DNA from: Neoscytalidium dimidiatum
Taxonomy: Eukaryota; Ascomycota; Dothideomycetes; Botryosphaeriales; Botryosphaeriaceae
Direction: 5' to 3'
NCBI GenBank assembly: GCA_037367355.1
Contig: CM074696.1
Coordinates: forward strand, 1,550,001 to 1,614,000
DNA: 64,000 nt
The translations under genes and the position numbers were made by a program. The notes below the pieces were generated by a model. It had not been told where the DNA came from and did no database searches. It saw only the letters and a program-made list of their open reading frames with translations. Shown in pieces: positions 1 to 10,719 of this stretch. Numbering within the stretch: position 1 is the stretch's first letter; each line of letters starts with the position of its first letter.

Positions 1-613
1 GACGGCCTCGCCTTCCTGACGTACGACCGCGAGCACCACCGCGTCGCCGCCGCCGCCCGTCGCGGGCGTGCGGCACGTGGCGTTCACGTACGCGAGCCTG
101 GCCGACCTGGCCGGCGCGTACAGGGTGCGCAAGGAGCGGGACGGCGCCGTGCCGTACTGGTGCGTCAACCACGGGATGACGACGAGCATGTACTATCGCG
201 ATCCGGATGGTGGGGGGTTGGAGGTGCAGGTGAGTTTTCTTTTTCTTTTTTCCCTCTCTCGTCCCTATCTCTCTCTCTTTCTATATATATATATTGGTGC
301 GTTCTGTTATCTTGGAAAGGCTGGATCGACTTTGGAGTGGGATGGGATGAAGAGAAGGAAAGAAGGAGGCTTGTGTTGGTTTTAGTTCGGTCTGTTGATG
401 ACGACTGGGGGTTTTTAGGTTGACAACTTCGACACTCCTGAGGAGGCGTGCGCGTACATGAGAACAGAGGCGTTCAAGAAGAATCCGCTGGGCGTGGACT
501 ACGATCCGGACGAGTTGGTGAGGAGGCTGGAGAGCGGGGAGAGTGAGAAGGAGATTAAAAGGTTGAAGGTGGATGTCGGAGCGAGAGCGCTTGAGGATAG
601 AGGGCTTCCGTAA
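1..613 (+). CDS. VOC/glyoxalase-fold (dihydroxybiphenyl dioxygenase-like) protein, 3' part, apparent frameshift
   Basis: The gene enters the window from the left. Frame 1 reads DGLAFLTYDREHHRV, the typical middle of fungal glyoxalase/bleomycin-resistance/extradiol dioxygenase-fold proteins. From about base 47 the homology moves to frame 2 (PVAGVRHVAFTYASLADL), through the stretch with the expected NHG..TS.YYRDPDG..LE.Q motif. No splice sites explain the switch, which lies in a GCC-repeat tract at 41-60, so it is a 1-nt (mod 3) indel: sequencing error or real mutation. A 189-nt phase-0 intron (230-418, GTGAGT...TTTTAG) follows. Exon 2 (419-613) encodes VDNFDTPEEACAYM and a Lys/Glu-rich tail ending GLP-stop. 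The VOC fold binds a divalent metal through His/Glu residues. Substrate unknown. Sure of the family, unsure whether the gene is intact. Confidence 0.62.
282..295. repeat. (TA)n microsatellite in intron
   Basis: An alternating TA run sits inside the intron of the VOC-family gene, just after a CT-rich tract. It is a simple repeat likely to vary in length between strains. No function is implied. Confidence 0.7.
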
Positions 614-1156
614 GGACGGGCGGACGGACGGAGCATGGAATGAGCTGTTCCGAGTAGTTTAGATACGTGTATTGTCTTGCTTTCTAATCCCCAGGGCTCT
701 TGGGGAAATTGTTGGATGGCTTGAAACTCGCAATCTGGGAAACAGGCTCGGGAGATAGTTGAATCAAGCATTGATGCGCAAGTATCCTGAGTCAATAACC
801 AGAGGTGAAAATCAGTATTCGTACTCGTACTCGTGCGAAGCGAGCTTTGGAATAAGCCACAATCTCGCTAAATTTCCTCTCTGGGATGAAGCTTTAGTAT
901 AGTTCTTCAGCGCACAGATAGCATATGCTTACTGGAAAAGGAAAAGGTTGCGATGCGCAGACTCAAGGCCGCTTTTGTAAGCAGTAGTTTGAGTTGGATG
1001 ACTCCGGATCCGAGAGTTTCCGGGTGCCGGGTACAAGGTACTCCGGTGTTTTGCTATTTGACCAATCCTGACTGAGCTGGGGATGAGTGGTATAAAGTCT
1101 ACAGAGGGTTGCTTGAAGGATTCTTGCATCTTTGCACAAACCTGATAGCAGAAGCA
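614..1156. other. Intergenic region between VOC gene and SDR gene
   Basis: No supportable gene. It holds the 3' flank of the VOC-family gene and the promoter and leader of the short-chain dehydrogenase. Short antisense frames here have no family features. No motif stood out. Confidence 0.5.
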
Positions 1157-2243
1157 ATGGCTGGTACTATCATCGTTACCGGAGCAGCTGGTGGCCTCGG
1201 CTTCGCAATTGCGGAGACACTGATCCAGCGTCCGGAGCCTTTTACCTACATCTTTACCGTCCGAAACAAGGATGCAGCCAATGCAAAGCCAGTCGACGGC
1301 CTGATCAGTGCCAACGCAGACAGCAAGCGAGCTGAGATGGCCGAGCTGGACCTTGGCAGCGTGGACTCCATACGACTCTTTACCAAGCATATTAATTCTC
1401 GAGTATCCTCAGGCGAACTTTCGCCCATCCGCGCGCTCATCCTTAACGCTGCGTATATACCAGTAGGACCAGAGCGGAAGTACGGCAAGACCAAAATCGA
1501 TGGCAAGCAGTTGGAGATGAACTTCGAGATCAACCACTTTGCCAATGTTCAGCTCTCGTTACTTCTGCTCAAAAGTTTGGATAGGGAGCATGGACGGATC
1601 GTCTACGTGTCGAGCATGCAGTCGGATCCGAAGAAATCGACATTCAAACCAGAGAAGTTGGCTTGGGATCTGGAAGACTTTGCATTCCCCAAGCAACCGC
1701 CGCCGATAGGAGATGAGGCCAACGACGCGATGAGGCGGTATGGCGTGACGAAGCGGTGCCAAATCATGTTCATGTAGGTATTCTCCGGATCTCCGCTGTC
1801 GTGCTGAAAGAGAGTCTTGGCTGATTTACTCTTCCAGGAATCGGCTCCAGAATCGGTTAGAGTCCAATCCGAATTTCGATAAAGTGTGCATCGTCGGTGT
1901 GGATCCTGGAGCTATGGTTCATCCGCAGCTGATCGAGAAATATGCTGGAAATAATCTCCTGCTCAAGCATGTTGTTGGACCAGTAGCTCTTGGGTACACC
2001 AAAGTGGCGTCATATTGGTGGCCGAACGGAATAATGCGCACTGTGGAGAAATCGGCAGCCGACGTGGTGAGAGCCGCGCTGGGACTGGACGACTTGGCTG
2101 GGTATCCCAAAGGCATCTACATGAATGGGTCGGAACGTATTGAATGTCCTGATGAATCAAAGGACGAGAATAATCAGAAGGAGGTGTGGGATTTCAGCTT
2201 GAAGCTGGCGAAGCTCGATGAGAAAGAGGTTGGACTGATCTGA
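1157..2243 (+). CDS. Short-chain dehydrogenase/reductase (SDR)
   Basis: Two exons, 1157-1773 and 1838-2243, joined by a 64-nt intron (GTAGGT...CTTCCAG), give 340 residues. The cofactor loop TGAAGGLG is at residues 8-15, the structural NAA motif near residue 100, the catalytic Ser region VYVSSMQ near 150 and the active-site Y-x3-K as YGVTK near 195: a complete NAD(P)-dependent classical SDR. The start at 1157 (MAGTIIVTG) is preferred over an in-frame ATG at 1109 because the Rossmann fold normally begins within a few residues of the N-terminus. After the active site the protein reads GVDPGAMVHPQL, as in retinol-dehydrogenase-like and 3-ketosteroid-reductase-like fungal SDRs, so a lipid, ketone or secondary-metabolite substrate is possible. 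The sequence does not decide. Neighbours give no pathway clue. Confidence 0.85.
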
Positions 2244-2502
2244 GGCAATATTTCGAAATTGGGACTGGAAATTCATGCTGAGATCTGTACTAACTACATC
2301 TATTTTGTCTTTCATTGCAGTGGTCGATCCAATTATTAGGATTCATCAACGTAAGGAAAAGCAGCGTTCTTGAACGTGAAAACTACATTCAGCGATTATC
2401 GAAAGATCCTGTGTCTGTCATGGTATTTCCAAGAAGCAACTCTTCCTGTAACGCCAATGTAACTTTCTGTTGAGTAGTGTTCTGTACTTGGCTGGGCTAA
2501 GA

Positions 2503-4425
2503 TCAAAGATCGAATATCTTCCCGGGGTTCATCAGTGAATAAGGATCCAAGGCTCGTTTCAACTCCCTCATGACTTGGATAGTCTCGGGACCCAGCTCTT
2601 TGACTAGCGAGGCTTTCTTGTTCAGCCCGATAGAATGCTGTGGATAGTCAGTCGTATTGATCTCAACTGACGGCGTTCTCTACTACTCACTTCCCCCGAA
2701 CATGTGCCTTCCATTTCCAACGCCCTGTCAACCATGCTGTGAATCACTCTATTGACCTTCTCCTTCTGCTCCGGATCGTTCTTCTTGTAGAAGATGGCAG
2801 CGTGGAAATTTCCGTCGCCAATGTGCCCGAGCATTGAAGCGAACATGCCGAGGTCACTGAGCTCCTTCTTCGACTCCTCTGCAAGAGGAGAGAAATGCAG
2901 TAATCAGCCTTCCTCGCTCCTTCATCAACCCATGTCACCTAAAACTCACCGATAATCTCAGCCAGTCTGCTCAGCGGCACGGCCACGTCTGTCCCCCGCA
3001 TCTCTTCGTCCTCACCCTTCAAGGCCAACATGCTCCACAGCGCCTCTTTCCTCGCACTCCACAACTCCCTCTTCTCGTCCTCATTGGCCGCGAACTGAAA
3101 GTCACCCCCTTTGTTCTCTTTTGTGATGGTCTGCACCAGCTCGATGTTGTCCCTCACCCCCGCCTTCGTCCCGGAGAACTTGAAGAACATGGTCGGCACC
3201 TCTTTCCACCGCCGCCTCGTCGCGCCGACCTTGTTGATCACGCCCATCTGCACGTCGTCCATGATCTCCATGGCGGCGACGGGCACCCCGGCACGCACGA
3301 CCCTCGCGGCGGCGGCGGCGGCGTCGCGGATGGACGGGAAGGTGGCGACGGCGACGCTGGTCTCCTGCGGCAGGACGGCCAGCCTCAGCGTGATCTCGGT
3401 GACGAGGCCGAGGGTGCCCTCGGCGCCGACGAACAGGCCGGTCAGGTTGTAGCCGGCGGCGGTCTTGCGGGGCCGGCGGCGGGTCCGGACGACGCGGCCG
3501 TCGGCCAGCACGACGGTCAGGTTGACGACCCAGTCCCTCATCGTGCCGTGGCGCACCGCGTTCGTGCCCGAGCAGCCGGTCCCGACCATGCCGCCGATGC
3601 GCGCGCCGGGGCCCGGGTCGACGGGGAAGAAGAGCCCGGCCGGGGCGAGGCGGTCGTTGAGCCCGACCCACGGGACGTTGGGCTGCACGACGACGTCGAG
3701 GTCGTCGTCGTGCAGCGCGAGCACGGCGTCCATGTGGGCGAAGTCGACGCTGAAGCCGCCGAAGGGCGTGCTGAAGTTGCCCTCGACGCTGGTGCCGCCG
3801 GCGTAGGGCACGATGGGGATTCTATACTTGTGGCTGATTTTTGCTATCTGGGAAACCTCTTCGGTGGACTTGGGGTACACGACGGCGATGGGGAGCGTGT
3901 CGACGGTGCTGGTGAACGAGTCCGAATGGCCGTGCCGATGCAGCTCTTCGGGGTCTGTGGTGATGGATTCTTCCCCGAGAAGCGCTCTTACTTCCTCGAT
4001 GGCCTGAGTTGACGGTCAGTAAAGATACCTGGAACTACGCTGATCGTCGGCTGCGTCATGAGAAGAGACTGCATTATATCCGAAATTTGGGCTTGAGATC
4101 CGAACGCCGCAGGAACGTGGGATAAACGTGGACAGCAGAGTACCTTCTCCATCTGCTTTCTCGACGCATAGACCGGCTTGCTGGTCTGACTAACCCGGGA
4201 GGGAAGCGCACTTGCATCATTCACGCCATATAAGTATGCGAGAGAGGAAGCAAATGATGCGAGAATGAAAATGCGCCCAGTAGTCCAGAACGCATTTCGA
4301 GTTGGGAATGCATTTTTACTGGCTGGCTGTGTCGAATTCGCTCGCAATTGCGGTCTGAGAGCCCTGCCAGGTGAGATAAATACAGATTTCAACGGTTGTG
4401 TTAGTTGCCTTGGTGACCGAAACAT
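2503..4425 (-). CDS. D-lactate dehydrogenase (cytochrome), mitochondrial FAD-linked oxidase
   Basis: Four exons on the minus strand, 4144-4425, 2950-4003, 2691-2878 and 2503-2637, give 552 residues. The N-terminus is basic and Ser-rich like a mitochondrial presequence and is followed by a membrane anchor (GRIFILASFASSLAYLYG, about residues 50-70), the layout of yeast Dld1. The FAD-binding PCMH domain follows (PYAGGTSVEGN, then PVDPGPGARIGGMVGTGCSG), and then the FAD-oxidase C domain with GHIGDGNFH and the closing EGTCSGEHSIG...MNPGKIFDL typical of D-lactate and glycolate oxidases. The enzyme oxidises D-lactate to pyruvate and passes electrons to cytochrome c. Introns are 140, 71 and 53 nt and all junctions keep frame. 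The central exon is unusually GC-rich, which creates long spurious antisense frames. D-2-hydroxyglutarate dehydrogenase is a less likely alternative because of the anchor. Confidence 0.92.
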
Positions 4426-5119
4426 AGCGTAGATGAATGACTGTCTCCGTTTGGATAAGACGGGCTCAAGAATCGCGAATACTCAAATTCGAGGAGAATG
4501 AAAGGGGGAAAAGATGATTGAAGGTTCTGAGAGGGAGTCTAGTAAGATAGGAAGTCGGAATGCATGTGCTAGCGTTGGGCGGGGGTTCTTGCGGGGTCCC
4601 TGCGTGAGGTGTGAAACACGACCGCCATCTGCCGTGATCGGCTCTGCACCTCCCGAGAGGGGGATCGCCAGCAGGGCTCATTGCCAGCCTTCCGTGTCTT
4701 GAGCCGAGTTGAGAAAGCTTAATTCCGTTGCAAAGGGACTGAGTCGGGATTTCTTGTGCGGCGTTCCTTAATTGGTAGTAATGACAACCCCGGAAAATGA
4801 CGGCCGGAGCGCGACAGCACGGATACCTGCGGGGTGAGCTGATGTGAGAGGCTAGCTTGTAGAACCTGTCGAATAGCTCGCAACTCGGGGACAGAGGTGT
4901 CGAACGACGGAGTGTCTTTCAAAGGCATTTCAATCTGACGTCATCCGTATCGTCAGTGCCAGGTGACCTTCCGCATCTTTCTGTGCACGTTTTAGCCTGG
5001 CCATGCATATCATCTATATCCCAGGATCCCCAAGCTTCAATTATTCTATGGTGGAAGACATCTGTTTTATTTTCATCTCTCCTGTCTACCTGAGGAAGAA
5101 TTGTACGTATCTTCCTTGC
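4426..5119. other. Intergenic region between D-LDH promoter and MFS 3' end
   Basis: No gene is supported. It contains the promoter of the D-lactate dehydrogenase gene (toward 4426) and the 3' flank of the MFS gene (toward 5119). Small frames here lack domain features and have no plausible splice partners. Confidence 0.5.
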
Positions 5120-6763
5120 TCACAGACTGTACCTGAACTCCAGATTCTCTTTGTCCGTGAGATCCAGGAATTCTATGTTTTCCCGGTGACCAACAGCAAG
5201 ACTATCTCGCCTCTTATTTTCCCACACATAATAGAACCTCAAGATGAGAATCACGATGATCGAAAAGACATCCGCCACGATGATTGCAATTTTCGCCGGA
5301 AGATACTCTGGCGCGTCGCCGTCTCGGAAGGTCAAGGGGCCGATGATGTTGCCCAAACAGAAGCTGATTAGCAACACAGCGTTCATGGTGACTTTCTTTG
5401 TGTGCCCGGCATAGTTTGCAGAGGCATAGGCATACATGAGAGGCAGTCCTGCTACGATGCCGTTCATGATGTAGACGCCAATTAACCGTCCGACCTTGTT
5501 GTCGTCTGGTAAGAAAGCAATCTGTAGCCTCTTGTCAGCGTCCAGACTTCATGAGCAAGTATAGCACTCTTTCCTCTTACCAGACATCCACCAAGGACGC
5601 CAGTCATCTGCGTCCCAACGGCAAAGGGAGCTCTCTGATTGAAATGCCCCGCCGCATGTGTCGCCACCAGAACGGATATGATAATAACCACTCCGGCGGG
5701 TATGCTCAACAACGCCGTGGTCTTGCTATCGTATCCAAAGCCCTTGATGATTGTCGCCTGAAAACTGCTGGTGGTCGCATTGGGAATGTTACTCGCAATC
5801 GTCGCTAGCGACAGCAACCAAGTCTGCCCATCGGCGAAACATTCGCGCACCTGCGCCCACTTGAAGTGCACATTCTCGATGCCCGTCTGGTTCGCACGCA
5901 GGCGCTCGATTGCCCACACCTTCTCGCCGTGCGACAGTCTGCGCGCTGACATGGGATTGTCCGGGAGGAGAAGGACCACAAGGACTCCCACCGCAACCGT
6001 CACGAGGCCGATGACGAGGAACATGATCTGCCAAGAGGTGAAGGTGGGGGAGGAGTAATGCTGGAAGCCGAAGGAGATGAGGCTGCCGATGACCGTGCCA
6101 ACGCCTGTGCCGAGATACCAAAGGCCGACGCGGGATGGTTGTTCCTTTTTCTTGTACCACATGCCCGTCACAAGAATCAGAGAGGGCGCAACGGCACTCT
6201 CGAAAACGCCGAGGAGGACACGCGTGGTGATGAGTGCGCCGTACGTCTTACACGCAGCTGTGGCGGCAATGACGGTACCCCAGAGAGACACCATAACACC
6301 GAGGTATTTGGCAGTGGGAAGCCGTTGCATACCGTATCCATGAGGGAATTCGAAGGCGAGATACGAGGCGTAGAATATCCATGCCAGGGTGGAGAATTGG
6401 TCGGTGTCGATAGAGGCATCCTCATACAGACCCATAACCGCAGCGTAATTGACTGTTCGTATTTCGTCAGTAAATGCCTCCTTTCTCTTTAGGGAAATCA
6501 ATTACAGCGTGCAAATCAGGTGGAAGCATACTCAGCGTCTTGTCCAGATATTGGAGACAGTAGCAACACCACATCAGCGGGAGGATCATCCAATCGATCT
6601 TTCGCACCAGTGCCTTTTCGTCAACGTCAGAGAGTTCGCCCGCGACGGCCTCCGTTGCGAGGAATTTCAAGGCTTCATCGCCATCATTGACGAGCATGTC
6701 CTTCTTCAGCTTGTCATCTGACACGGAATGTGCCTCGACATCTTGTTTGGATACCGAAGACAT
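5120..6763 (-). CDS. MFS transporter, Dal5/allantoate permease (anion:cation symporter) family
   Basis: Three exons, 6532-6763, 5581-6452 and 5120-5521, give 501 residues. Introns are 79 nt (6453-6531) and 59 nt (5522-5580). The N-terminal cytosolic tail ends in the family hallmark LVRKIDWMILPLMWCCYCLQYLDK (quoted here in parts: LVRKIDWMILP, then YCLQYLDK) entering helix 1, followed by the NYAAVMGL motif, a GVFESAVAPSLI stretch in the fifth helix region and about 12 predicted hydrophobic helices with a central loop (RLSHGEKVWAIERLR). This places it with fungal Dal5/TNA1/Seo1-like plasma-membrane permeases for organic anions such as allantoate, nicotinate, pantothenate or peptides. The substrate cannot be read from sequence. 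The gene is on the same strand as the D-LDH gene but 0.7 kb away, with no sign of shared control. Confidence 0.9.
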
Positions 6764-7894
6764 TGTGCTTCAGTTTCTCCAGATAGTACCAAGCCAGGGA
6801 GAGGAAAAGGCTGAACTCGAAAGATTTTCTACAAGAGCTGAATGGGCGGACAAATAAATTGCGTATGAACCTAAACCGATGAAGCAGAGAACAAGATAGG
6901 CAATCATTGCAACAAGCCATTGGCGGTTGAATGAAAATCAGCGACATCATCGACTTTCAGGCGAATCCTGTCTCGTCCCGGTTTTCTCCCCACTTTCGCC
7001 CGCATGTGGGTACTGACGGTGTGTTGGATATCTTATCAGGAACTGTTTACCAATGCCTGTTTGCGCCTTATCAGAAGAGCCAGCTGCGTGTCCGACCGCG
7101 GACGCGGATATGTGGTTATTCTGTAACTCCGCTGCAAATCGAAGACTACTGCAGATCTATATGATGGAGAAGATTGGGTCATTCTCCGTGTTATCAGAAC
7201 TTCTGGGGTTGCCGATACTGATATGGGGGTGGACTGGCGGCGGGGATCTCTGAATGCTCGCGTAGTTTTCCGTAAGGAGAAGGTGCTTATCTTGCCGCGG
7301 AGTCGATGCTGGTGGCGATTCAGGACGCGGTCCAGGGGGGTTTTTTTTTATTGGTATATCTGGAGTGCCGTTACCTAACATGTTACACCTCTCGACAACT
7401 ACCTTTCTTCATCAAACATGGTGAGCCTCTGCGATGTTCCAAATGCTGCAGAAGAACATCATGACAGTTCCGAGAGAGATGAGATTCCATAGACTATCCG
7501 GAGCACAGAAACAACGGCTTGGACAAGGACATTCAATCGGCTTCTCCGGGGCGCACCCGAGCCTTCTGCGAGGCTGCTCACCCAATTTCCCATTGCGGCT
7601 GAGCATCCTGTCCAGCAAAAACTAAGCATCTATCGAAAATTTGCAAATATGCGAGAGACTCAAATGTGGAAGGCAGCGAATTTGTGGCATTACCCAGTAA
7701 GTCTGATTCCGAAACCCGGGACCGGAATGTTAATGCTTATGCACTTCTCTCCAAATGTTCACCCTTTCCTCTCTAGGTCAACTTGAATTCTGTCGGAGGA
7801 ATCCCTGACTATTTCGGCCAGTGAACGAGTTGATGTGCAGCTAATAGTCCGGAGGAAATCGGGGGTTACCTCTCTGGAAACTGGATTTATGGCT
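6764..7894. other. Intergenic region upstream of MFS gene
   Basis: This stretch holds the MFS promoter (6764 onward) and the 3' flank of the F-box gene. A G-run followed by a T-run lies near 7336-7350. No coding region with family features was seen on either strand. Confidence 0.5.
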
Positions 7895-9175
7895 TTAACA
7901 AAATGATACTGATATTCCGCTCGATCCAAGTCGTGTGGTAAACTGTTGAGTGTGCTCGCAATCCAATGGAATCCAACTCGTTGATCCTCTCCCTTCTTCA
8001 TAGAACCCTCGAGAAATTCGCACTTCTTTCAGATGCGGGAGGCACTGGTCTTTATGCGTGGCGAGTCCAGAGAGATAAGAAACCAAGTATTCCATTTCCT
8101 CACTCGGCTGCATCTCGTCCCAGTCACCCCACCAAAAGTCGGATGAGATCTGAAGGACGAGCTCTTCCAGGCTGGAAGGCAGGAGGGTGTGGATGGGCAA
8201 GACCGGCTCAACTGGTGGGCAAGCCGACAACTCCAGGAACATCTCGATTGGCACGTTCAGGCGCTGCAGCTTCGCGAATGACTGAAAAGCGTCTTCTTCG
8301 ACAGGGTAGCCAAGCCCGCCTCCTTCGTCATCGAACACGGCGATTGTCAGATCTTGAAGGCAATGTTCTACTGGCCGAAGCGCTTCTCGCGTTATCGTCA
8401 TGTCCACAGAACCCGAGTCATATGCAAAACGATTCAGCCCTTCGGCCATGCCTATGCCAAATTCAAGTTTTTGCAAGTCTCTCGGCCAGCTTAGGAGATG
8501 TGAGATTTCGCCATGAACAGGGCCGCATTGGGTGAAGACGAGATGAGTAACATCGGATGTCCGAGGCTGGCAACAGTCTTCCGGCATGGCCACATTGAGG
8601 CGAAGCATCTGGTCTAACTCGACATGCTTCAGAGAAGGCATTTGGAAGAATTTCAACAGTTTTGCAAAGTCGGGGTCGTTGTGGAGGCAGTCAGTGATTG
8701 GGATGGTTAACGAGTCCAGACGTGTGAGAGAGAAAGGGACTCTCGAATCCAGAAGGGGAATAGAGAGGTGGAGGGTCTGAAGAACTGTAGACTCGGCGAG
8801 TAGGTTTGCAGTATCCCTCACCAAGCAATTGAGCTGTGCCTCAGCGTCTGTTTCGGACCGGTCGGGTTCTCTCCAGCTCTGCGGTGAGCCGTTGTTGGTC
8901 CAACAGAGGCGGGCATGCTTAACGGAGGATCGCCAGGCAGAGTCATGAGACAGAGAATGCCGAAACTTGGCAAGATCTCGGATGCGGGTTCCTTCGATGC
9001 GATGCATGTATTTCCAGCCCTGGGCGAAATGGACGCAGCGATAAAGACATTTCCGCGCGTCTTCGCAACAGCTGCGGGAAACAAGGGCGAGGGCCTTCAG
9101 GGTTTCGGCGGAGCAGTACTGCATGACGTGAGCCCATAGCTCGGGCGGGAGTACGGGTTCCGTCGTAGGCGCCAT
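7895..9175 (-). CDS. F-box domain protein
   Basis: An uninterrupted 426-residue frame. The start at 9175 puts the F-box at the N-terminus: LPPELWAHVMQYCSAETLKALALVSRSC at about residues 10-37 (motif in two parts: LPPELWAHVMQYCS and ALALVSRSC). This is the classic L-P-x-E-[IL] opening and the L-x-x-[LV]-S-R-x-C/W closing. The remainder has scattered leucine-rich segments such as LQTLHLSIPLL and LQKLEFGIGM, suggesting a degenerate LRR-like substrate-binding region. F-box proteins bind Skp1 and recruit targets to SCF ubiquitin ligases. Fungal genomes carry many such lineage-specific members with unknown targets. The same frame is open upstream to 9340, but those residues look like translated leader and precede the F-box by 55 residues. 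Confidence 0.82.
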   Translation of the reverse strand: MAPTTEPVLPPELWAHVMQYCSAETLKALALVSRSCCEDARKCLYRCVHFAQGWKYMHRIEGTRIRDLAKFRHSLSHDSAWRSSVKHARLCWTNNGSPQSWREPDRSETDAEAQLNCLVRDTANLLAESTVLQTLHLSIPLLDSRVPFSLTRLDSLTIPITDCLHNDPDFAKLLKFFQMPSLKHVELDQMLRLNVAMPEDCCQPRTSDVTHLVFTQCGPVHGEISHLLSWPRDLQKLEFGIGMAEGLNRFAYDSGSVDMTITREALRPVEHCLQDLTIAVFDDEGGGLGYPVEEDAFQSFAKLQRLNVPIEMFLELSACPPVEPVLPIHTLLPSSLEELVLQISSDFWWGDWDEMQPSEEMEYLVSYLSGLATHKDQCLPHLKEVRISRGFYEEGRGSTSWIPLDCEHTQQFTTRLGSSGISVSFC

Positions 9176-10719
9176 GGCGCAGTGGGAAGCGCAAGTTTTG
9201 TGGGCGAAATGGCAGTAGAGGACAGAAGGGTGCTGTAATGGGTGAAGTGAACCCAAACCCGCGGGAAAAAGAAGGGCGCTAAATGGAACAAGGGCTGCTG
9301 CCGCCTGCTGCGCCCCAGGCAAGCGGGCGCAATCCACCAAGTCCTTTCATCATCGCCCTTCCTCCGCCTCGTTTCGTTCATCGCCATCAAAATTCGGGCC
9401 CGGGTTGCCAGCCGCCATCAGCATAAGCTTTCTTCTCATCTCTCTCACTGCATCGAGCCCAATCAGCATGAGGTGAACCAACAAAGGCGGCACGCAACCC
9501 CCACAAGGATTCGTTCTTATTTCCACAACGACCTCCAAGGTTTCAACCCGAAGACTGCCGCGTTCGCTCAAGAGTCATTCCAGAACAAGCTCAATTGTCC
9601 TATCATATTGCTGTGTTGCTGGTGTTGTTGGTTCTCGCCTGATGAGATGCCTCTGCCTTTTCTGCCTGCAGATCATTGTTCAGGGTTCAGTGGCAGATGC
9701 ATCCCGGAACCATCGCAGCCCCCACAGCAGCCCCTGGCGCTAAAGTATTACATGACCAGAGTATGGTAGCTTGTCAGGCCCCTTAAGGCTCGTTCGACTT
9801 TGCTGATTCCAACAACTCGCTATCCATGTGCCTATTGAGACCGGCGTTTCGGCCATTAAAACTTCTTCCTAGCACTAATAGGTCACGATCATCTGAACCA
9901 ACAGCGCCTGTTACCTTCGTTCATGGTGAACCCATAGCTGGTTCAAGCACCATTGGAAATAACCAGCAGAACCTCCTTGCAAATCCTCGTCGGACAGCCC
10001 CTTCCCGACATCGACGAATTTATTCCTCCCTGCATATCTCCTGGACAATCTGTTTCACCATGGGGCCAAAATTTCTACTTTTGGATCAGGCAGTACTGTA
10101 ATTAAGGCAAAATCTGGTACGCCTGTTTCCCTCGTTAGCAATGGTGCAGTTGGAGTTACTATCAACATCAGGGCATCTTCTCAGTGCCGCTTATGGCTGA
10201 TCCTATGAATTCTTCTGGATTGCGCTCTGGCTTGGATTTTTCGCGAGCAGGTGATCTTCACATCTCTGGATCAAAAGCATGAGCACTCCGTCATTGTTAT
10301 GCGTGCCCGGGGGACAAGCAGCTGAGCGACTGTGAAATTATTATGAAGAGCTTGGCCAACGATTACGAATAAGCGGGATGGGCGTCTCTACTTTTGCTGC
10401 AATTTGTGCGATAACGATGTTCGGTTTCGTGGCTTGCCTGCAGAAACGCGCTTCCCGGAACCAACAACGTGATTAAGGCCTCCTAATACAGCCTCATGCA
10501 AGGTATCCCGAATCCTTCGCGTATCTTCATCTCAGCCTTCTTTCGTCTCCAGAATAGAAGTACTCTCCCTCAGCAATCTGGAGATATCTCTCAGCGGTCC
10601 CCACATATTCTCTTGTGCCTTGCTTCAGCCCCGACCCCATTCGTTCTTTTGTGTGACTTGAACGCTCATTACTTTCTGCGAGAACCAACATTTTCTCTTC
10701 TGACTTTCTGCCGGGAGCT
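9176..10719. other. Intergenic region, possibly with short coding-like debris
   Basis: Divergent region between the F-box gene (minus) and the secreted Ser/Thr-rich protein gene (plus), so it should hold both promoters. Short readable pieces occur around 9900-10190, for example a plus-strand frame with GSGSTVIKAKSGTPVSLV near 10070-10130. They are broken by stops and I cannot identify them. No supportable gene. Confidence 0.4.

Noticed and set aside
1246..1545. Antisense frame of 99 codons over the SDR gene
   Set aside because: It overlaps a clear SDR coding exon and has no features of its own.
3102..3671. 189-codon minus frame rich in Arg/Pro within the D-lactate dehydrogenase exon
   Set aside because: It is a shifted-frame shadow of a GC-rich coding exon; its translation is low-complexity.
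9473..10101. Two short plus-strand frames (98 and 91 codons) between the F-box and surface protein genes
   Set aside because: No recognisable feature; readable pieces are interrupted by stops, and I could not assemble a gene.
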